Assembly (NCBI GenBank): GCA_026182355.1
Contig: JAPFBL010000309.1
Location: 124,001-188,000, forward strand
DNA: 64,000 nt
Direction of reading: 5' to 3'
Origin: Hermatobates lingyangjiaoensis
Lineage: Eukaryota; Arthropoda; Insecta; Hemiptera; Hermatobatidae
Shown here: in pieces, positions 22,330 to 36,060 of the stretch
Layout: every line of letters starts with the position of its first letter
Numbering within the stretch: the stretch's first letter is position 1
Notes under the pieces: model-generated
What the model saw: only the letters and a program-made list of their open reading frames with translations
Database searches by the model: none
Told to the model about the DNA's origin: nothing
Position numbers and translations under genes: made by a program

Positions 22330-22877
22330 TATGAGATTGTCGTATAAAGGGGGAGGGGGGGCTTGCAAGCCTGGGAGGTTGTTACCTAATGACGTGAACA
22401 AGAATGGTTACACCATGCGTATGTTTATCCTTGGATACCGTCAGGAGTAAGATGCCCTGGTTTGCGTGACCATTCGTCCATATTAGTCTTAAGGTGTACA
22501 GTTCAACACCTCCTGTTCGACTGCGTTGAGTTAAACTCAGAGAGGAGTAGGATGGAGAGAAAAGTGGTGCCTGCCGGAGGTACGTGGCCCCCGCAGCTTG
22601 CTGCTTTGTTGGAGGAGGGCCTAGTCGGTGCCTTCGGGGAAGTGGTTAACAAATATTTTAATTTACTGAGTTGATTATGATAGCAAGTATTATCTGTGTG
22701 CTCTGATGGCAATTGCTCTGTTGTCATTGTGCTTATTTTGTTGTTGTTAATCATTATATATTTAAGCTGTTTTTGCATAGCATGATGGAGATTGTTGTGT
22801 AGCATTGAAGATTTTGATGCGTGTGGTGCCTTCGGGTGAAGCATGCTGTTCTCTAACAATAAAAAAAAAAAAAAAAA
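22330..22877 (+). mobile_element. LINE 3' end with C-terminal ORF2 remnant and poly(A)
   Basis: The frame 22462-22674 contains TVQHLLFDCVELNSERSRM, the His/Cys end region that follows RNase H in jockey/R1-group LINE ORF2 proteins, and ends in FGEVVNKYFNLLS. A 3' UTR of about 190 bp follows, then an AATAAA-type A run (22859-22877). Upstream sequence to about 22330 is GC-richer and probably the same element, but its frame is broken. Non-autonomous remnant; the clade assignment is approximate. Confidence 0.65.
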
Positions 22878-23520
22878 GTATTAAGGTGGGAAACGCCTAC
22901 CCCATTCATGACGTTCTCTTGCTTGAAAGACTTTCATGGCGTGGTGGGGTAGGTGTACGAATGGTCCATTTCCGTGTGTGGAAGGTCCGCTTGATCGGAC
23001 ACCGGTTTGGGAAGGCTACTCTTCATTCAACCTTGTGTGGCTAGCACTGTTTTATTCAAAAGTTCTTTCTTCTGAAACAGCTGCTTTAGTTGCTTACTCA
23101 TAATGTTGTGTTCATGGTGTGGCTCCCACGGGTGGAAGTCTACTCGCTTGTGTGCTGTCTTGAGGGTTACTGGTCCCTATCTGCTTTTCTTCTTAAGAAA
23201 AAATTGCCTGTTTCTCTTAAAACTCTTTCTCAATGCTCAGTAGAATTTGGCAGCTTTGCTGAAAATCAGGTCTAAACTTTATGCGGACCTTGCTTGTCTG
23301 GGGCTGGTTACGGTGGACTGAGGATTGTTTGGCACACAAACGTCTGGTAGGGTTAGTATGTATATGTTCCCCTTTCTTTCGCCTGACACTTTTTTTTTAT
23401 CTCTCATTCTTTCTCTAGTTATCTATTCTTTCCAACTTTTTTCGACTTATTATTGCCTGTTACTCATTCCTATTTCTTTTCAGCTTTCACCTGTACTGCT
23501 TGATCACCTCTTCTAGAAAG
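22878..23520 (+). other. GC-richer block after LINE tail, unrecognised
   Basis: Starts right after the poly(A) run and contains open plus-strand frames (about 22880-23044, 23090-23275, 23325-23516), none recognised. It may be the 5' part of another retroelement copy into which, or next to which, the LINE end was placed. Base composition returns to AT-rich after about 23520. Confidence 0.3.
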
Positions 23521-25135
23521 TTACCATTAGTTCATTATCTACATTCTGGTAAATCATTTCAAGTACTTTCTTTTCTTCTTCTGACAAATATCACAGCACA
23601 TATTTTTATCGAATCATTAGCAAATATCTTAAACATTTTATGAATTTGGATTTTATTATTTGCAGGATGTTAGAGGATCTGTAGAGTTCAACAATTTTAT
23701 TGTTGTATTTTTTTCTAATATTCTAATCAAAAGTAGTGAGAAGAGAAGAAATTTAAATTCATAATAAGCCCCATTTTATATAATATATCTATATTATAAA
23801 GTATTAAACCTAAAAGTATTAAACTTTCAAATTATTTATTATTACCTATTATAAAAATATATTATTATAATATTATATAATTTATATTATGACATATTTA
23901 TTATTAAAACAAGACAGAAAGAAGAAAGTCTAAATATGATAGTGGACATTGAAGTATATCAAAATATTATAATATATATATATTTAAATTATTATGGAAT
24001 TATTATGTAAAATATATAATTATACATAAAAGTATATATTATACTTTTCTTATTTATTGTTATAATTATATTATAATATATCAATATTAATCTTGTCCAA
24101 TGCTCAACTTACATGACCAGACCATTTAAATTCAGAGTACATGTTCCCTAGCAAACTGACTTTTAAAACAGAAAAAAGACCAGGCTAATTTTTATTCAGT
24201 TTCTAAGCATCTCTTCCAGTCCTTATGATGTTATCGGGCGTACAAGATAGTAAGGAGTAAGTCAAAATTCGCCATCATTTATAAAAGCAGCCGCTTTTTG
24301 TCTCGGTCTGTTAACTGGGTCTATTAGGTAAAACCCTTATTCGCAGCTTACTTATAGGTCTGCACACAAACTACTCACCACAAGTGTACTAGTATACGCG
24401 TCTAGTAATAGCACAATTTGCTGAGTATCAACTTCAGTTGAGATAAAACAATTTAGAGAATACTTCACTGTTCCCCGCTGATATTGAATGACTAACATTC
24501 TGTAATGTTTTAACTCATAGTAATTAATAAATGATCTGTTTATTTTATGGTTATTTAAATTATTTCATGCACATCAAACAAAATCCGTATATGAGTTTGA
24601 TTATTTGCTTGACCAAAATTTCGAAATATATCCTTTTCAAATGATTAAATATTTATTACATTGCGAATTGTACTCTTTTATACTATTTATATATCTCTCA
24701 TTTGTGCACTTCTGTCCAGAAAAACAGGTTACTCTTCTTGTGTCATGTGATGTCAACTGTATTTTGGAAACGCATCTCATATCTTTTAATATATTGTTCT
24801 TATAAACAATGTAAGAACAATATGTTATTTGAAGTTGGTCAAATAAACATTAGTTTGTAGCTTATTTTTTGCAGAATGCTGGTTGTTTTAATCTGATAGT
24901 TTACTTACACTTGATAAATATATATCGTTAAGGTGTGGTTTTTGTGTTTTACTGATTATTGCGTGCTTAGTTTGGTATGAGTCAATACAACACTCTAATT
25001 ACTGGCTTAGCTGATAAAAACTGGTTTGTTGGGGTGCGGGGAATGGAGGGTCTGCTAGATTGCTACACTTCTGGAATTGATTCCTCAAGGGAATATTGTT
25101 TAACCCTAATGATTCTTCACTGGGAGTCCTAAATT
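23521..25135. other. AT-rich DNA, low complexity at 23770-24090
   Basis: Very A/T-rich with TATTATAAT-type repeats at about 23770-24090. A more balanced unique segment lies at 24110-24460. No gene was recognised. Confidence 0.5.
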
Positions 25136-25139
25136 TCAC

Positions 25140-25335
25140 TAAGATAGAGTTGGGATCTTTAATGAGTGCATGACACCTTACAGGCCCGAGACGGTGGTAT
25201 AAAATTCTTTATGGAGGAGAACGTGCTCAGATTTTATCGCTTTTGTGCAAAAATAATCTAAAGCCAGAGTACGAACCTGGATCAAGCGTTTCAAAGGTGA
25301 TCATGGAAGCGACTGAGCACCTAGCACCAAAGTGG
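25140..25335 (-). mobile_element. tRNA-like SINE fragment
   Basis: On the minus strand CCAGG-TTCGTAC-TCTGG forms a complete tRNA T-arm (5 bp, 7-nt loop) containing a B-box-like GGTTCG. Upstream, TGCTCAGTCGC could be a weak A-box region. No full cloverleaf is seen, so it is not a tRNA gene. The downstream part includes CCACCGTCTCGGGCC. Confidence 0.4.
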
Positions 25336-28324
25336 GTGTTATTTCTATCAAGTAAAATATGGCAAGCAATTACTTTGTTAAATGAATATTGAAAGCTATT
25401 ATAACAAAAACTTCAAAAATACTGCATAAGAGAAGGTAGAAATATACATTTTGTATATTAAAAACATAAATAAACAAGCAATGCTAATTCACACACAGAC
25501 ATCATCGCAGAAACATCATAAAAAGACTTTGGGAGCTCAAAACATACAATTCCGTCAAAATCTGGAGATTGAATTTTTTCACGATTCCTATACTTTACTT
25601 ATAGTGAAGTAAAAAGTATGAGTTGACTAAGTTTAACACAGTCATAATCAAATTATTATCAATGAAATGGGTAATTTAATTAATTAATATATGTGCTTTC
25701 ATAGAGATAGAATCATTTTCTTAGTTCTTATGAAATGAATATTATCATTGGATATCTCCGCGTCCCTCATCCATTGACATGAGAAAGTTTATAGATATTC
25801 TGTATTTAGAGTTATAGAATATGTAGTCTTTATATTGAGGTTAATAACTACATATTTGAGTATGCAAAGATGAATTCCAGTTTGGAAACCATTTAATGAT
25901 ACATATGCATACAGGCACACGGTCCAGATGTGAGGAAACGTGCAAGAAAATACAACCTACTAGGATAAAAACATACAAGAAAACGAAAAGACTATATATT
26001 TCTAAAATAATAATATGAACAAATTCTTTCATACTTATAATGATGTCATACCTAATGAAAATGATTGTTTTCAAAAGAATTCCCCAAATCATGACTCTTG
26101 TCATCTCCTTTTCAAGAATTCTAGTAAATTCCATGCTAAGTAGTAGGAATTCCCATTTCAGAACCATATTAAACGGAATCTCAATTTACGTTTAAAAAAA
26201 AAAAAAGTAGAACGAAGACAAAATGTGGAGCTTCCGTTTATTACATCATGGATGATATTACGTTACCTGATAACCTGACTATGCATGAGAGAACATTACA
26301 CATAATAAATTTTATTTTATTGTATACAACTTAAATAAGTTCTAAAATTTATAATTATGTTATTATTATTTATAGCATTAGTAACAGTTGTACTGGTAGT
26401 GATATTAGTTTGTTTAGAGGTCGTTGTCCAACCAAAGTTATAAACAAAATTTTACCGACCATATAATAAGACCAGGTTGGTTTTAAATAGAGAGTTGTAC
26501 ATTTTGCCATACCGAAGTTTATATACAAGCTCTCTATAAGAGATATCTGAATTCCTGTAGACCTAGAACTAACAGATTATCATCCTTTCCGTTTAACAAC
26601 TTTAATAAAATTGTTATTTTATGACTGACCCACTAATCAGTTAAATGCCTAATTCACATTCAACAGAATAAGTATGCATTTATGCCAATTTCGTAGGAAA
26701 TTTAAAATATACACAAGCCGTTAGATTAAAAATTTATCAATATTTTTACTTTTTTGATAACTGACTTTTTGATTTATTTAATGAATAACTGACCTGCTTT
26801 TTTTTTTCAATAAAACATTTTAAATTTGTTAGAGCAACTGACTAGTAATATTAGTTTCATAATAGCTTCAAAATCTCAGCTGATTAAGTATTGTAGTTCA
26901 GGTAAAAAAGAAAATTTTCTGAAAACATATGATAGGTAATAAAGCAGATTTTTCATTATGTAGCATTGCTCAAGAACTTTAAATTCATACATATAAGTGA
27001 AATTTATTGTGCTTATAGAATGTTGGCAAAGTTTTGGATGTACTCCCTCCCACCTCTCAACCAACCCTAATAGAGGCATTACCAAACTAAACTTTAAAAA
27101 TTAACTCTGAGGGACCTAAAACGTCCCTTAAAAGCTCACAAGTAATTTTTTTTTAATTATTACTGTATATCATTTATAGCACAATTAAAAAATGGTTACT
27201 ATACTTCTGATGGTAAAAAAATGCAAGTAATAACAGATTTAAATAGATTACAAAACTTTTATATTGGTTTCTCTTTTAATGAATTCAAAAAAGTAAAATA
27301 TATGTGGGCTATTTCAAAAAAAGTTAAACATCGGTAACTTTATTTTAGAAAAAGTTAAGGGTTGCAATTTTTGTAGCCACTGTACCAGTTCAGTATGGGA
27401 TCAAACTCATTTAAAAATATCGTTTTGTATAAGGGGCACCGGAAGGTAAACCAGTAATGCAATACTTTATATCAGAGTGCAAATGATATGTACCCTGCTA
27501 TGTACATAATAAGTACAGAGTCACTTACTATGTACTTATAAGATAATAGTATTATGTAAATTGTAATAAGATAATACATATTATCTAATAATATGAAAAC
27601 CACATAAAAATTTTAAATCAATCATACAACATCTTGACTGCAATAATAAACAATGGTTACTGCATTAAAGCAATTTTTTTTAAGCTCTAAAATGCATGCA
27701 ACTTTTAATTTATCCAGAGGTTGTTTTAATTTATAATTTCTTTTGTAAATGTCATAATGTAACTAAAATATTAGTTGACATTGAAAATTTAAATAAATGT
27801 AGCCATAAAACATAAAATAGTTGATATTGCAGTAATATCTGATTGCTTGTGACACGCAAAGAACTTGTAAAGAATAACTAAAGTAGTTTATTATGGAATT
27901 GGACTCCGAGAGTAAAGCAATAAATATTTTTGATGTTTTTATAATACCTCATAATAAACTCCAGTCAAAATTTTGACATTGGTTTAACAAAAATATTTAT
28001 TTGTACCTTGAAGCTTCTCAATGTGCATAAAAATATTGGCATAAATACTAAAGGATAGGAATGATAGAAAATAATACGTGTCACAGTTAGAACGGTTATT
28101 TTTAAAACTAATATCTTCCAAAGTTGGCCATGCACTGGAAACGACATTCATGATTAAATTGTGTTAGACAATTGTGATTTCAAAGTACTAAACTGTAGTT
28201 TCAAAGCGACGACTGTTTCAGTTAATGTAGCTTGTTCATGATTCACAGGTCAAAACCGAAGAACAAGCCTCACTTTTGACCTTTGAAGAGTCAAAACAGG
28301 TAAAAAGTCAATTTTTGCTTTTTT
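25336..28324. other. AT-rich intergenic DNA, no gene recognised
   Basis: Contains an open minus-strand frame 25841-26167 (108 codons), hydrophobic and unrecognised. No repeat structure is clear. Confidence 0.45.
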
Positions 28325-28334
28325 TAGATCGGCC

Positions 28335-28570
28335 GGGTATCCCACTGATTGGACGTTTGCTTTAGTTCTGGTAGATCCCGACTTGATAGTCACAATCGCA
28401 TTTATTTTTTTTTTTTTTACATAAATGTGGGAAGAATCTGAACACTTCTTCCCTTTGAAGAAGACGTTAATCTGTCAGTTCTTAGTCTGTACAATGTCAG
28501 GTACTCGTTAAAGATTCCTACAAATACACCTTAGTTAGATTAAGTTATAATCATTAAAAAAGAATCATAA
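28335..28570 (+). mobile_element. SINE copy, diverged
   Basis: Shares GTTTGCTTT...GGTAGAT in the tRNA-like head and TCTGTACAATGTCAGGTACT followed by CGTTAAAGATTCCTAC in the body with the copies at 38838-39146 and 55563-55848. The T-rich tract at about 28400 splits head and body. Confidence 0.6.
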
Positions 28571-30489
28571 GGAATATGTAATATCCTCTGCAGGAATTAG
28601 TGTCAGGAATGTAGTTTTTTAGCAGATCATCAGTCTTATTCTTAAAATAAAAAAGTTTATATTAAAACAACATGTTCATAGGTGTTGTCATGGACAAGTA
28701 AATACTAATTCCAAGATACTCCTACCGTATAAAATATATTCATCACTTTGACAACATTAATGCGATGAATTCGGGAATTGAGTGTCATATATTTTTGAAT
28801 TTTTGAATAATTAATTTACAAAAAAGAAATTATATAAAAAATTACTGTTTATAAATGGTTATGATTAATTTTTGCTTCGATTACAACATGGCAATTGTAA
28901 GATATTAATAAGAGATTTTAATTACTTAGGGTAATGGAATATATAATAACACTCTATTGCATTAAACTGGAACACTTTATGATCAATTGTGTCAGCATTT
29001 TTTTTGCCAAGTCTATTGTTTTTATATACTAATCATTAAAAGTATAAGAATAAAAGCAAAAAAAGTTTTAAGAGGTGGCTTCGATATAAAGAAATATGCG
29101 AATATATGGTATAATGGACCTACCTAGAGGGACGGAAAAGGTAGGGGATTTCAAAAATGCATTTATGCATCAGATTTCTGGGGCTTTATCAAGTCTATTT
29201 GGAGTTGCCTACAGGCGTTAAATCCCTATATTTGGGTGAGTATTCAGACTAGGGTGATGTGAATATGTGCTCAAATCCAGTCGGAACCCTTGCAGATTGT
29301 ATATTTTTATTTTGAAAGCCTTCCATTTCTACTTGTTTTCCAACGATCAAAAACAAATCCTTTTGAAAGGTGTCTATTTATTGCTAGCACTAAATATTTA
29401 TACCAACACATACGGGTCACTGATTAAACACTGATTTCATTAAGCTCAGATAAGTTTGAACTTATTACAAAGTTTCAACTTAGAACCCTATTTTAGAACA
29501 AACCGCTTTATTTACTGTACCAGGTATAACCAGGCATTGTTATTACGGCCGTTAGGGTGATATACCTTTAGTTGAAACAATCATTGTTTACAACTTATAA
29601 TTAAAGTATAAACTGAACTATTTATTATTCCTGAGTTCAACAAACATTTCAGAAATAACATTTCATAATAGAAATTCAAATAACCATTACTAATAGTTAT
29701 CAAATTTAAAATGCAAATTTTTAATAAATTACATAAATTATCTAGTATTAATGTGTGATTTCAAATATCAATAAATAAAAGCAGAAGTTTCATTTTGCAA
29801 AATAAAACTTTTTTTGCTTTTGCAAAATAAAACTTTTTTTGCTTTTGCAAAATACTTTAAAACACACACAGATCACAGACAAACAAAACAAAGTTCGAGT
29901 GTTGAAACATATGAACAAAGCAGTGTTCATTTTTCAAATGGGAGTACATGTAGGAAAGGAATTGGGATTATGGACTGTATAATTTACAATTGCCAAAGTA
30001 GAACTCATTCATTATAGGCTATCAACTTTATTAATTTAAATTATCTTTAATGCTTATTGTTTAGCATTCTTGCCTTCTTCCTTAATGATTTTACCCACTT
30101 AAAAGGATGCAATTAATTTTTTTTTCAATTTAAGTACATTTTTATAACATTTGATATTTTGCAACAGTTTTTACGTGAATGACTTCTCATAAACATTAAA
30201 TCAAATATATATGACCATAATTAACCATAATCTTAAACAATAAATGCACCACAGAATTTACAGTTACTATATTGTTGACATTTTTATACTTGTTTAAATA
30301 TACTATACTTAGAAGAAAATATTTTTTTATATTAATTTGAAAGTAGCCCCATAATTAGTGCTATATTCAGGGCTAGATAAATATTTATTCTCAAATTTAA
30401 CGCTAACGTAAATAAAAAATTTGTTGCTGTCAATAAACAAACAAAGGCAAGTAAACCTATTTGTTCATACACACAAATCACAAACACCT
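28571..30489. other. AT-rich intergenic DNA, nothing firm
   Basis: A slightly GC-richer unrecognised patch lies at about 29100-29300. A 26-bp tandem duplication (TTTGCAAAATAAAAC block) lies near 29795-29850. No gene was recognised. Confidence 0.45.
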
Positions 30490-30494
30490 ACACA

Positions 30495-30551
<57 letters not shown>

Positions 30552-30560
30552 AGAGACACA
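30490..30560. repeat. (CA)n microsatellite
   Basis: CA dinucleotides at about 30499-30548 followed by GAGAGA. Confidence 0.95.
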
Positions 30561-31865
30561 CAAATCATGTTGTAAAACCTAGTTCAAAAGACTGACTACA
30601 CTAAATCATACATTGTTATTACAATTTTCACTAGATTATAGTAATATTTCAAATGAAGGCTAAATATAAGTAAAACTAAGGAAACCATTAATGTCAAAGC
30701 ATCAAAATTTCTAATTTTATTTACATGATTTATTTGTAACTTTAAGTTTTTCCTAGAAATTGCTCGCCTGATTCTAAGCTTCGTAGTTAATTTGAAACAT
30801 TTATGTACAATTTAGTTTTCTGCATTGTCCTGTGGTTCAAGATGAGCATATTTACCTGTTAATGTCTGTAGAAAAAAGAAATTTTAAAATAAAAGAAAAT
30901 CGATAATTGAAACCTAATTCAAAAAATATGAGAGCCATTTTCATCTGATCCGTATTGAACAATATTTGATTTATTTTATATATTGTATTCATATTACTAT
31001 TTTTTCTATTTTGAAAATTAAACAACTTCAAAATAGAAGTTCATCAATGTTATCAGTTCGTCAATAATTCGAACTGATTATAATGAATAAAATCATTACT
31101 TCTAGTATTTCCCATTTGATTTTTCCCCATTATAATTTTTATTCTTTTCCTAAAAATGAACTATCTTTAAATTGAATATCCTTATTTTAGATGTAGTACT
31201 TATTTATACTACTGAAAGATTGATTTTTAGCTACTGGGCCTATACAGATAGACTGTAGAAATCATAAAAAAATTATCACAGTAAAATATCAAGATTAAAA
31301 CAAGAATATGTAAACAGGGAGAACTAAATGAAAACTTTACTTATATATTTCTTATTTGCGATCATATTTTATAAACAAACTTGAAAAGTATATTGTATTA
31401 TAACATGTTATTTAAGAATAATTTAATAATATGTCTTATTTTTTAACGGTTTTGTACCTCATGATTTGCGGTGGACAACCAACAAAGTTACTGTTATTCC
31501 AAATCAAATAAACCATGCAACTGAACTGAAATGATAACAGTGGTTAATTTTAGAACAGGTTATGCTGAAATTGTTATTAAAGGCAATTAGAATAATGAGG
31601 TATGAATAATTGGCTTGTGCAAATAATATTAGAAAATCAAATTTTCAAATCTAACTTAACCAGACCAGAAATGCTCGTTACCAAAGACAAACAAATTTAC
31701 TATATTTTTTTGAACTGCTTATGAAATCATTTTTTTTTTTAAATATTTCATTACTTTACCATAAGGGAAATATAGCGAAAAAATGTATTTACAGTGATTT
31801 TGATGGATTTTCACGCTTTGATGTCCTTGATGTCTACATTTGACACTTATTTTTTTTGACACTCA
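30561..31865. other. AT-rich intergenic DNA, nothing recognised
   Basis: No supported feature. Confidence 0.5.
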
Positions 31866-31950
31866 GTGTGTGTCTATGAGTGTGTGCGTGTGTGTGTTTG
31901 TGTGTGTGTGTTTGTGTGTGTGTGTTTGTGTGTGTGTTCGTGCGTGTGTA
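31866..31950. repeat. (GT)n microsatellite, imperfect
   Basis: GT repeats interrupted by TTTG units. Confidence 0.9.
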
Positions 31951-32489
31951 ACTAAATATTTGTAACTAAATAAAGTTAACGACGTCTAATATATCAAATT
32001 CATATTTTACCCAAACATATGTCCTTCAGAGTAAAATACCTTATTGTTTTTAGTAATATTGCATCATTGAAAAGTCACTTATTTTACCATAATTATTAAG
32101 AATTATTCCAGACCATACATTCTACTGTGTTTTGATAGCTATGTAAAACAGCTTATTGTACAATTCATGCAGATCCTCCACTTCCCACATTGGACTCCAA
32201 TGTTGTGGAACAAACCAATGAAAAAATAAATAAGAATAGCACTTGTTTCAAACAACTTGTAAAACCTGTTGTTAAGAATTCATCATTAATGCCATATTGA
32301 CAAAAGGTGGCACTATATGTCAATCCTGTCATCATAAACTTAGTTGAAAGAAGACTATATATGATTTTTATCATAAATATATATACTTGTAGATTTTTAA
32401 ATTATTCTTCAGAACAGAAGTTCGTAGAATTTGTGACCCTGAAGTTATTCAATGTTATTATAAAGTTCCCTTATAAGAATCTTGTTAGT

Positions 32490-32535
32490 ATAGTCGTCCG
32501 ACCGGTTTCGCAAAGGCTGCATCATCAAATGGGAA
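32490..32535 (-). ncRNA. Hammerhead-like motif relic
   Basis: Minus strand: TTGATGA (one change from CTGATGA), T, helix II GCA/TGC, GAA, palindrome ACCGGT (3-bp self-complementary helix III), C, then GGACGAC. The core is well preserved but the partner strand of stem I is not evident. The surrounding 32200-32600 has no recognisable PLE protein. Confidence 0.4.
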
Positions 32536-34290
32536 CGATAGTATTAATTAATAGTTGCATTAATAATGTATGGAATCACTGTGATATTCTTTAAAATATA
32601 ATAATAGATTTCACACCCAAACTCAAGGTTTATTAATAGTTATTTTTACATAATTATCCTATTTTCTATGGCACATAATAATGAAATTTTTTCATATTAA
32701 GTGTTATTATACTAAAAATGATATATATTTTCTGAATAGGAATGTGATGGAGTAATAAAAGTTTATTGTTGATGTGATCATACAAAAGTTTAGTTGGATA
32801 ACTCCACCAACAAATTACGAGCGATGACGTATATACGAAAGTTTATAATAATATTGTCTTTACTCACCTCTGTGGTACTAACACTATGTATGTATTTAGT
32901 ATTGTTTTCTCACATAAACCGCCGTTACATTATGACACATGTCACTTTATTATTAATATAAAATTATTGGTAAATTACATTATTATTATTAATCAGAAAT
33001 AAATGGGTCAATTAACTAGCTGGACATAAAATCTTAAACTTTTATGCATTGGTATCATCATGTTTAACCAATATTTGGCTACTTTGTGAATTAATATAGG
33101 ATAATTAATTCAACTAAGAAATGAGTAAGAGTGATTTGGACCTAACTTCAGTGCAATTTAACACTTATATAGAATCATCCAATGTTAGTTAATGATATAG
33201 TAATCATTAGATTGGTTGATTAAGTTAAACAGTAGGACAAGTACAATAGATCTAAACAAACATATAATATATGATGTAACCTTATATCAATTGGATCTTT
33301 GAAAAGTACTGAAAAAGAAATGGAATTTTGGTGGAATTTTGGAAAAGAACGGAAGAATTACGCAACTAAAATACTGCCAATTTATTCCACTTAAAAAAGA
33401 GAAGAAGAAAAAATTATGTCTTTTTTTTAAAAAAAATAATTATGATTGAAAAATTTTACTTAAGAGTCTTTTAAATAAATTGATATATCATACAAATGTA
33501 CTATACATACAAATATACTAGGCAACCTTACACTGATAGTATATATTAAAATGATATTATGTTGTCAGCTAGAAATGAAAAGTCATCAATTTAAAAAAAA
33601 AAAATTGTACTCTCTCACCAACCAAGAGTTATAGCAGTAATAAAAGTAAGAAATAGTATTTTAATCGAACAATTTTCAATGAAAGGATAATATATATCAA
33701 ACTTTTCTAAAGTATTTCAAGTGCAATTTAAAAAAAAAATAAAACTTCTATTTTACATTTATTGCACAGTAAAAAAAAAAATCATAAGACAAATGTCTAA
33801 CAGTTAGCCAACCTCACCTATCAATTAGTAAAGACATTGCATAGAATTATATCACTACTAGACTATCAGTGACTCTTTGTGTCATTCAAAAATTACAACA
33901 ATAGTTTTTGAAAAGAATTCACTGAACATGATTGACAGGGATAATTTTAATTGTTTTTCTTTTTATTAAGGCACGGAAACAGTTCCTTATATGGCCCAAG
34001 GTTTTGATATAGTATTCTTAATATAATTCAATATATATACACAATAAGTATCTTTAGCAAAATAAAAATCATTTAAATGTAAAAAATAAATTATTCATTG
34101 TATGACGTAAATAAAAAAGAACATCCATTCAAATTATATGCACAATCAAATATATTTAAATCAAACATAACACGTAATTGAAATAACATTAATGAAAGGA
34201 ATGGGTTTTTATAATATTACCATAGAACATTAGTATTTTATCTTACAGTTGTGTTCCAGTTTTTTTCTAAAATTATTCATTTTCAACCTC
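32536..34290. other. AT-rich intergenic DNA, nothing recognised
   Basis: Poly(A)/poly(T) tracts only. No gene or repeat supported. Confidence 0.5.
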
Positions 34291-34299
34291 TAATGTATA

Positions 34300-34655
34300 T
34301 ATTTGTTACATGTATTTATAATACATTTACACTACTGTCATCAGCGAGCACTCAAGCCTCTGGGCTTCTCTGGTTCCATGCCTTTATTTTATTAACAGTG
34401 TTTATATTTCGCAAATTTTAAATTGAAAAAATTTTTTTTGTTACATTTATATAAAATACATTTTTACTACTGTCATCGGTGAGCATGCAAGCCAGTGGGC
34501 TACCCTGGCTCCTTGCCTTTAGTTTAAAACCATTGTTTATATTATCAAAATATTAAATTAAAAAAAAAATTTTTGTTACATTTCTATATAATACATTTGC
34601 AACACTGTCATAGGCGAGCACGCAAGGCACTTGCTACCCTAGCTCCAATTTTGGG
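34300..34655. repeat. 135-bp tandem repeat, 3 diverged units
   Basis: Each unit holds TTACAT, TATAATACATTT, then CTACTGTCAT and a GC-richer core with GAGCA...CAAGCC. The TGTCA word is at 34336, 34471 and 34606, so the period is exactly 135. In the second unit AGCCAG and CTGGCT can pair in a short hairpin, and the other units keep weaker versions. Confidence 0.9.
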
Positions 34656-35490
34656 AATATAGTGATCATTTTCTTTTATTTAACATTACTCACGTAATAA
34701 ATAATATATATTTAATTTCAGGTCTCTACTCTACGGAACATGAGTGAACAAACAATAAAACACATAAACTGACGAACTTTATACATAGAAATATGTGCCA
34801 GCCCAATACATATTTAGATCAACGAATAAATGTCTTGACAACTTGAAAGAAGTTCAAGAAGGTGGAGTAAAGCTTTATTAGACATTCAAGTTCTTATTTA
34901 CAAATATCTCTTTAATAAAAACTGTTGATATCATGTATCATTATGCTTATTCCAACAGTAACACAACACTACCCCAAAATCTCAAAAAAAAAAGCCTTAC
35001 TCAAATTACTAAAGCTTGCACTGTGGAATACCGCAACGAAGATAGATGGATCCGTATATTTATAAATAGATTGAGTTGCCATGGGGTTTCTTCTGGGAGA
35101 GACATTAGCCAATTATTATATGTATCACAATGAAAACAGAATGATGTTGAATAGACCAATAGTACTGAAGAATATTGTCAAGAGCAACACACATTTTAAC
35201 AAATAAAAACAACAAAGCTTTTCTTGTTATTTCTATGAAACCCCAATAAGAATAGATAGAACCGACACTTGGTATTTAGGCCACTAGTTGACAACTAGTT
35301 CATTCATTCATTTCCTAATGAAGAAATTTAGATATATTATTTGAGTCGTTTTTAGAAAACGATATAAACAATTGAAAACGCTTAAATAAAATCCCATCTT
35401 TTACTACTTTTAGAGGTGGTTTTTTGACGTATAAAGTGGCCAAAATTTATCATTTTGGACATCCAGTGGTCGAGAAAGTATAATATATGT
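34656..35490. other. AT-rich intergenic DNA, nothing recognised
   Basis: No supported feature. The open frame at 34933-35133 is short and unrecognised. Confidence 0.45.
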
Positions 35491-35494
35491 ATAT

Positions 35495-35740
35495 ATTCAA
35501 ACCACAATACAAAATGGGAAAAAGTGTCTAACATGTTTCAACCGTAACAATCTTTCACAGTCGAATCTCAGCTGATGAAGACAGCATGTTAGGATTGAAA
35601 GATCTTAGTCTCTTTTTCCCATTCCTTATTGTAGTTAAACATTGACTGTTATTTGACGTGTTAATTGTGAACTCTTGTTATCGATGAAAACCATGTGCGA
35701 TACCTACATATATATACATATATATACATATATATATAAG
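35495..35740. mobile_element. Family A PLE inverted pair (diverged) plus TA tract
   Basis: Minus arm with CAAACCACAATACAAAATGG (about 35498) and plus arm ending near 35665 (ATTTGACGTGTTAATTGTGAA). The plus core at 35572-35600 has canonical CTGATGA, a GACAGC...GGATT hairpin region and GAAA followed by GATCTTAGTC. TATACA repeats follow at 35701-35738. Confidence 0.7.
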
Positions 35741-36060
35741 TAAGTTATGTCAATTGTGTTTGTATGACTTTTTTCCAATGATTATTTCTTTTAACTTGGA
35801 GTACACATGTGAATATAAGAAAAAAGCATCTGCTCTTTTGTGAAAACTACGATGCGTATATTGCTAGGACTAATTTTTATTTTATGCATAAATCATGGTT
35901 AGAAGTGTATTTCATTCGTTGATAAGTTATCGAAGAAACTGTATCAATGATTCTTTTCGAATACTGATTAGAATTACCAGATTGTCACCGCTGTGCAGAG
36001 GTTGATTACTGGTCTATGACGACTCGTTCAAAAAGGCAGTCAAAAGACTTTGGCCGATTA
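35741..36060. other. Intergenic DNA, nothing recognised
   Basis: No supported feature. Confidence 0.45.

Noticed and set aside
25841..26167. 108-codon minus-strand frame
   Set aside because: Hydrophobic and AT-driven with no domain recognised; not listed as a gene.
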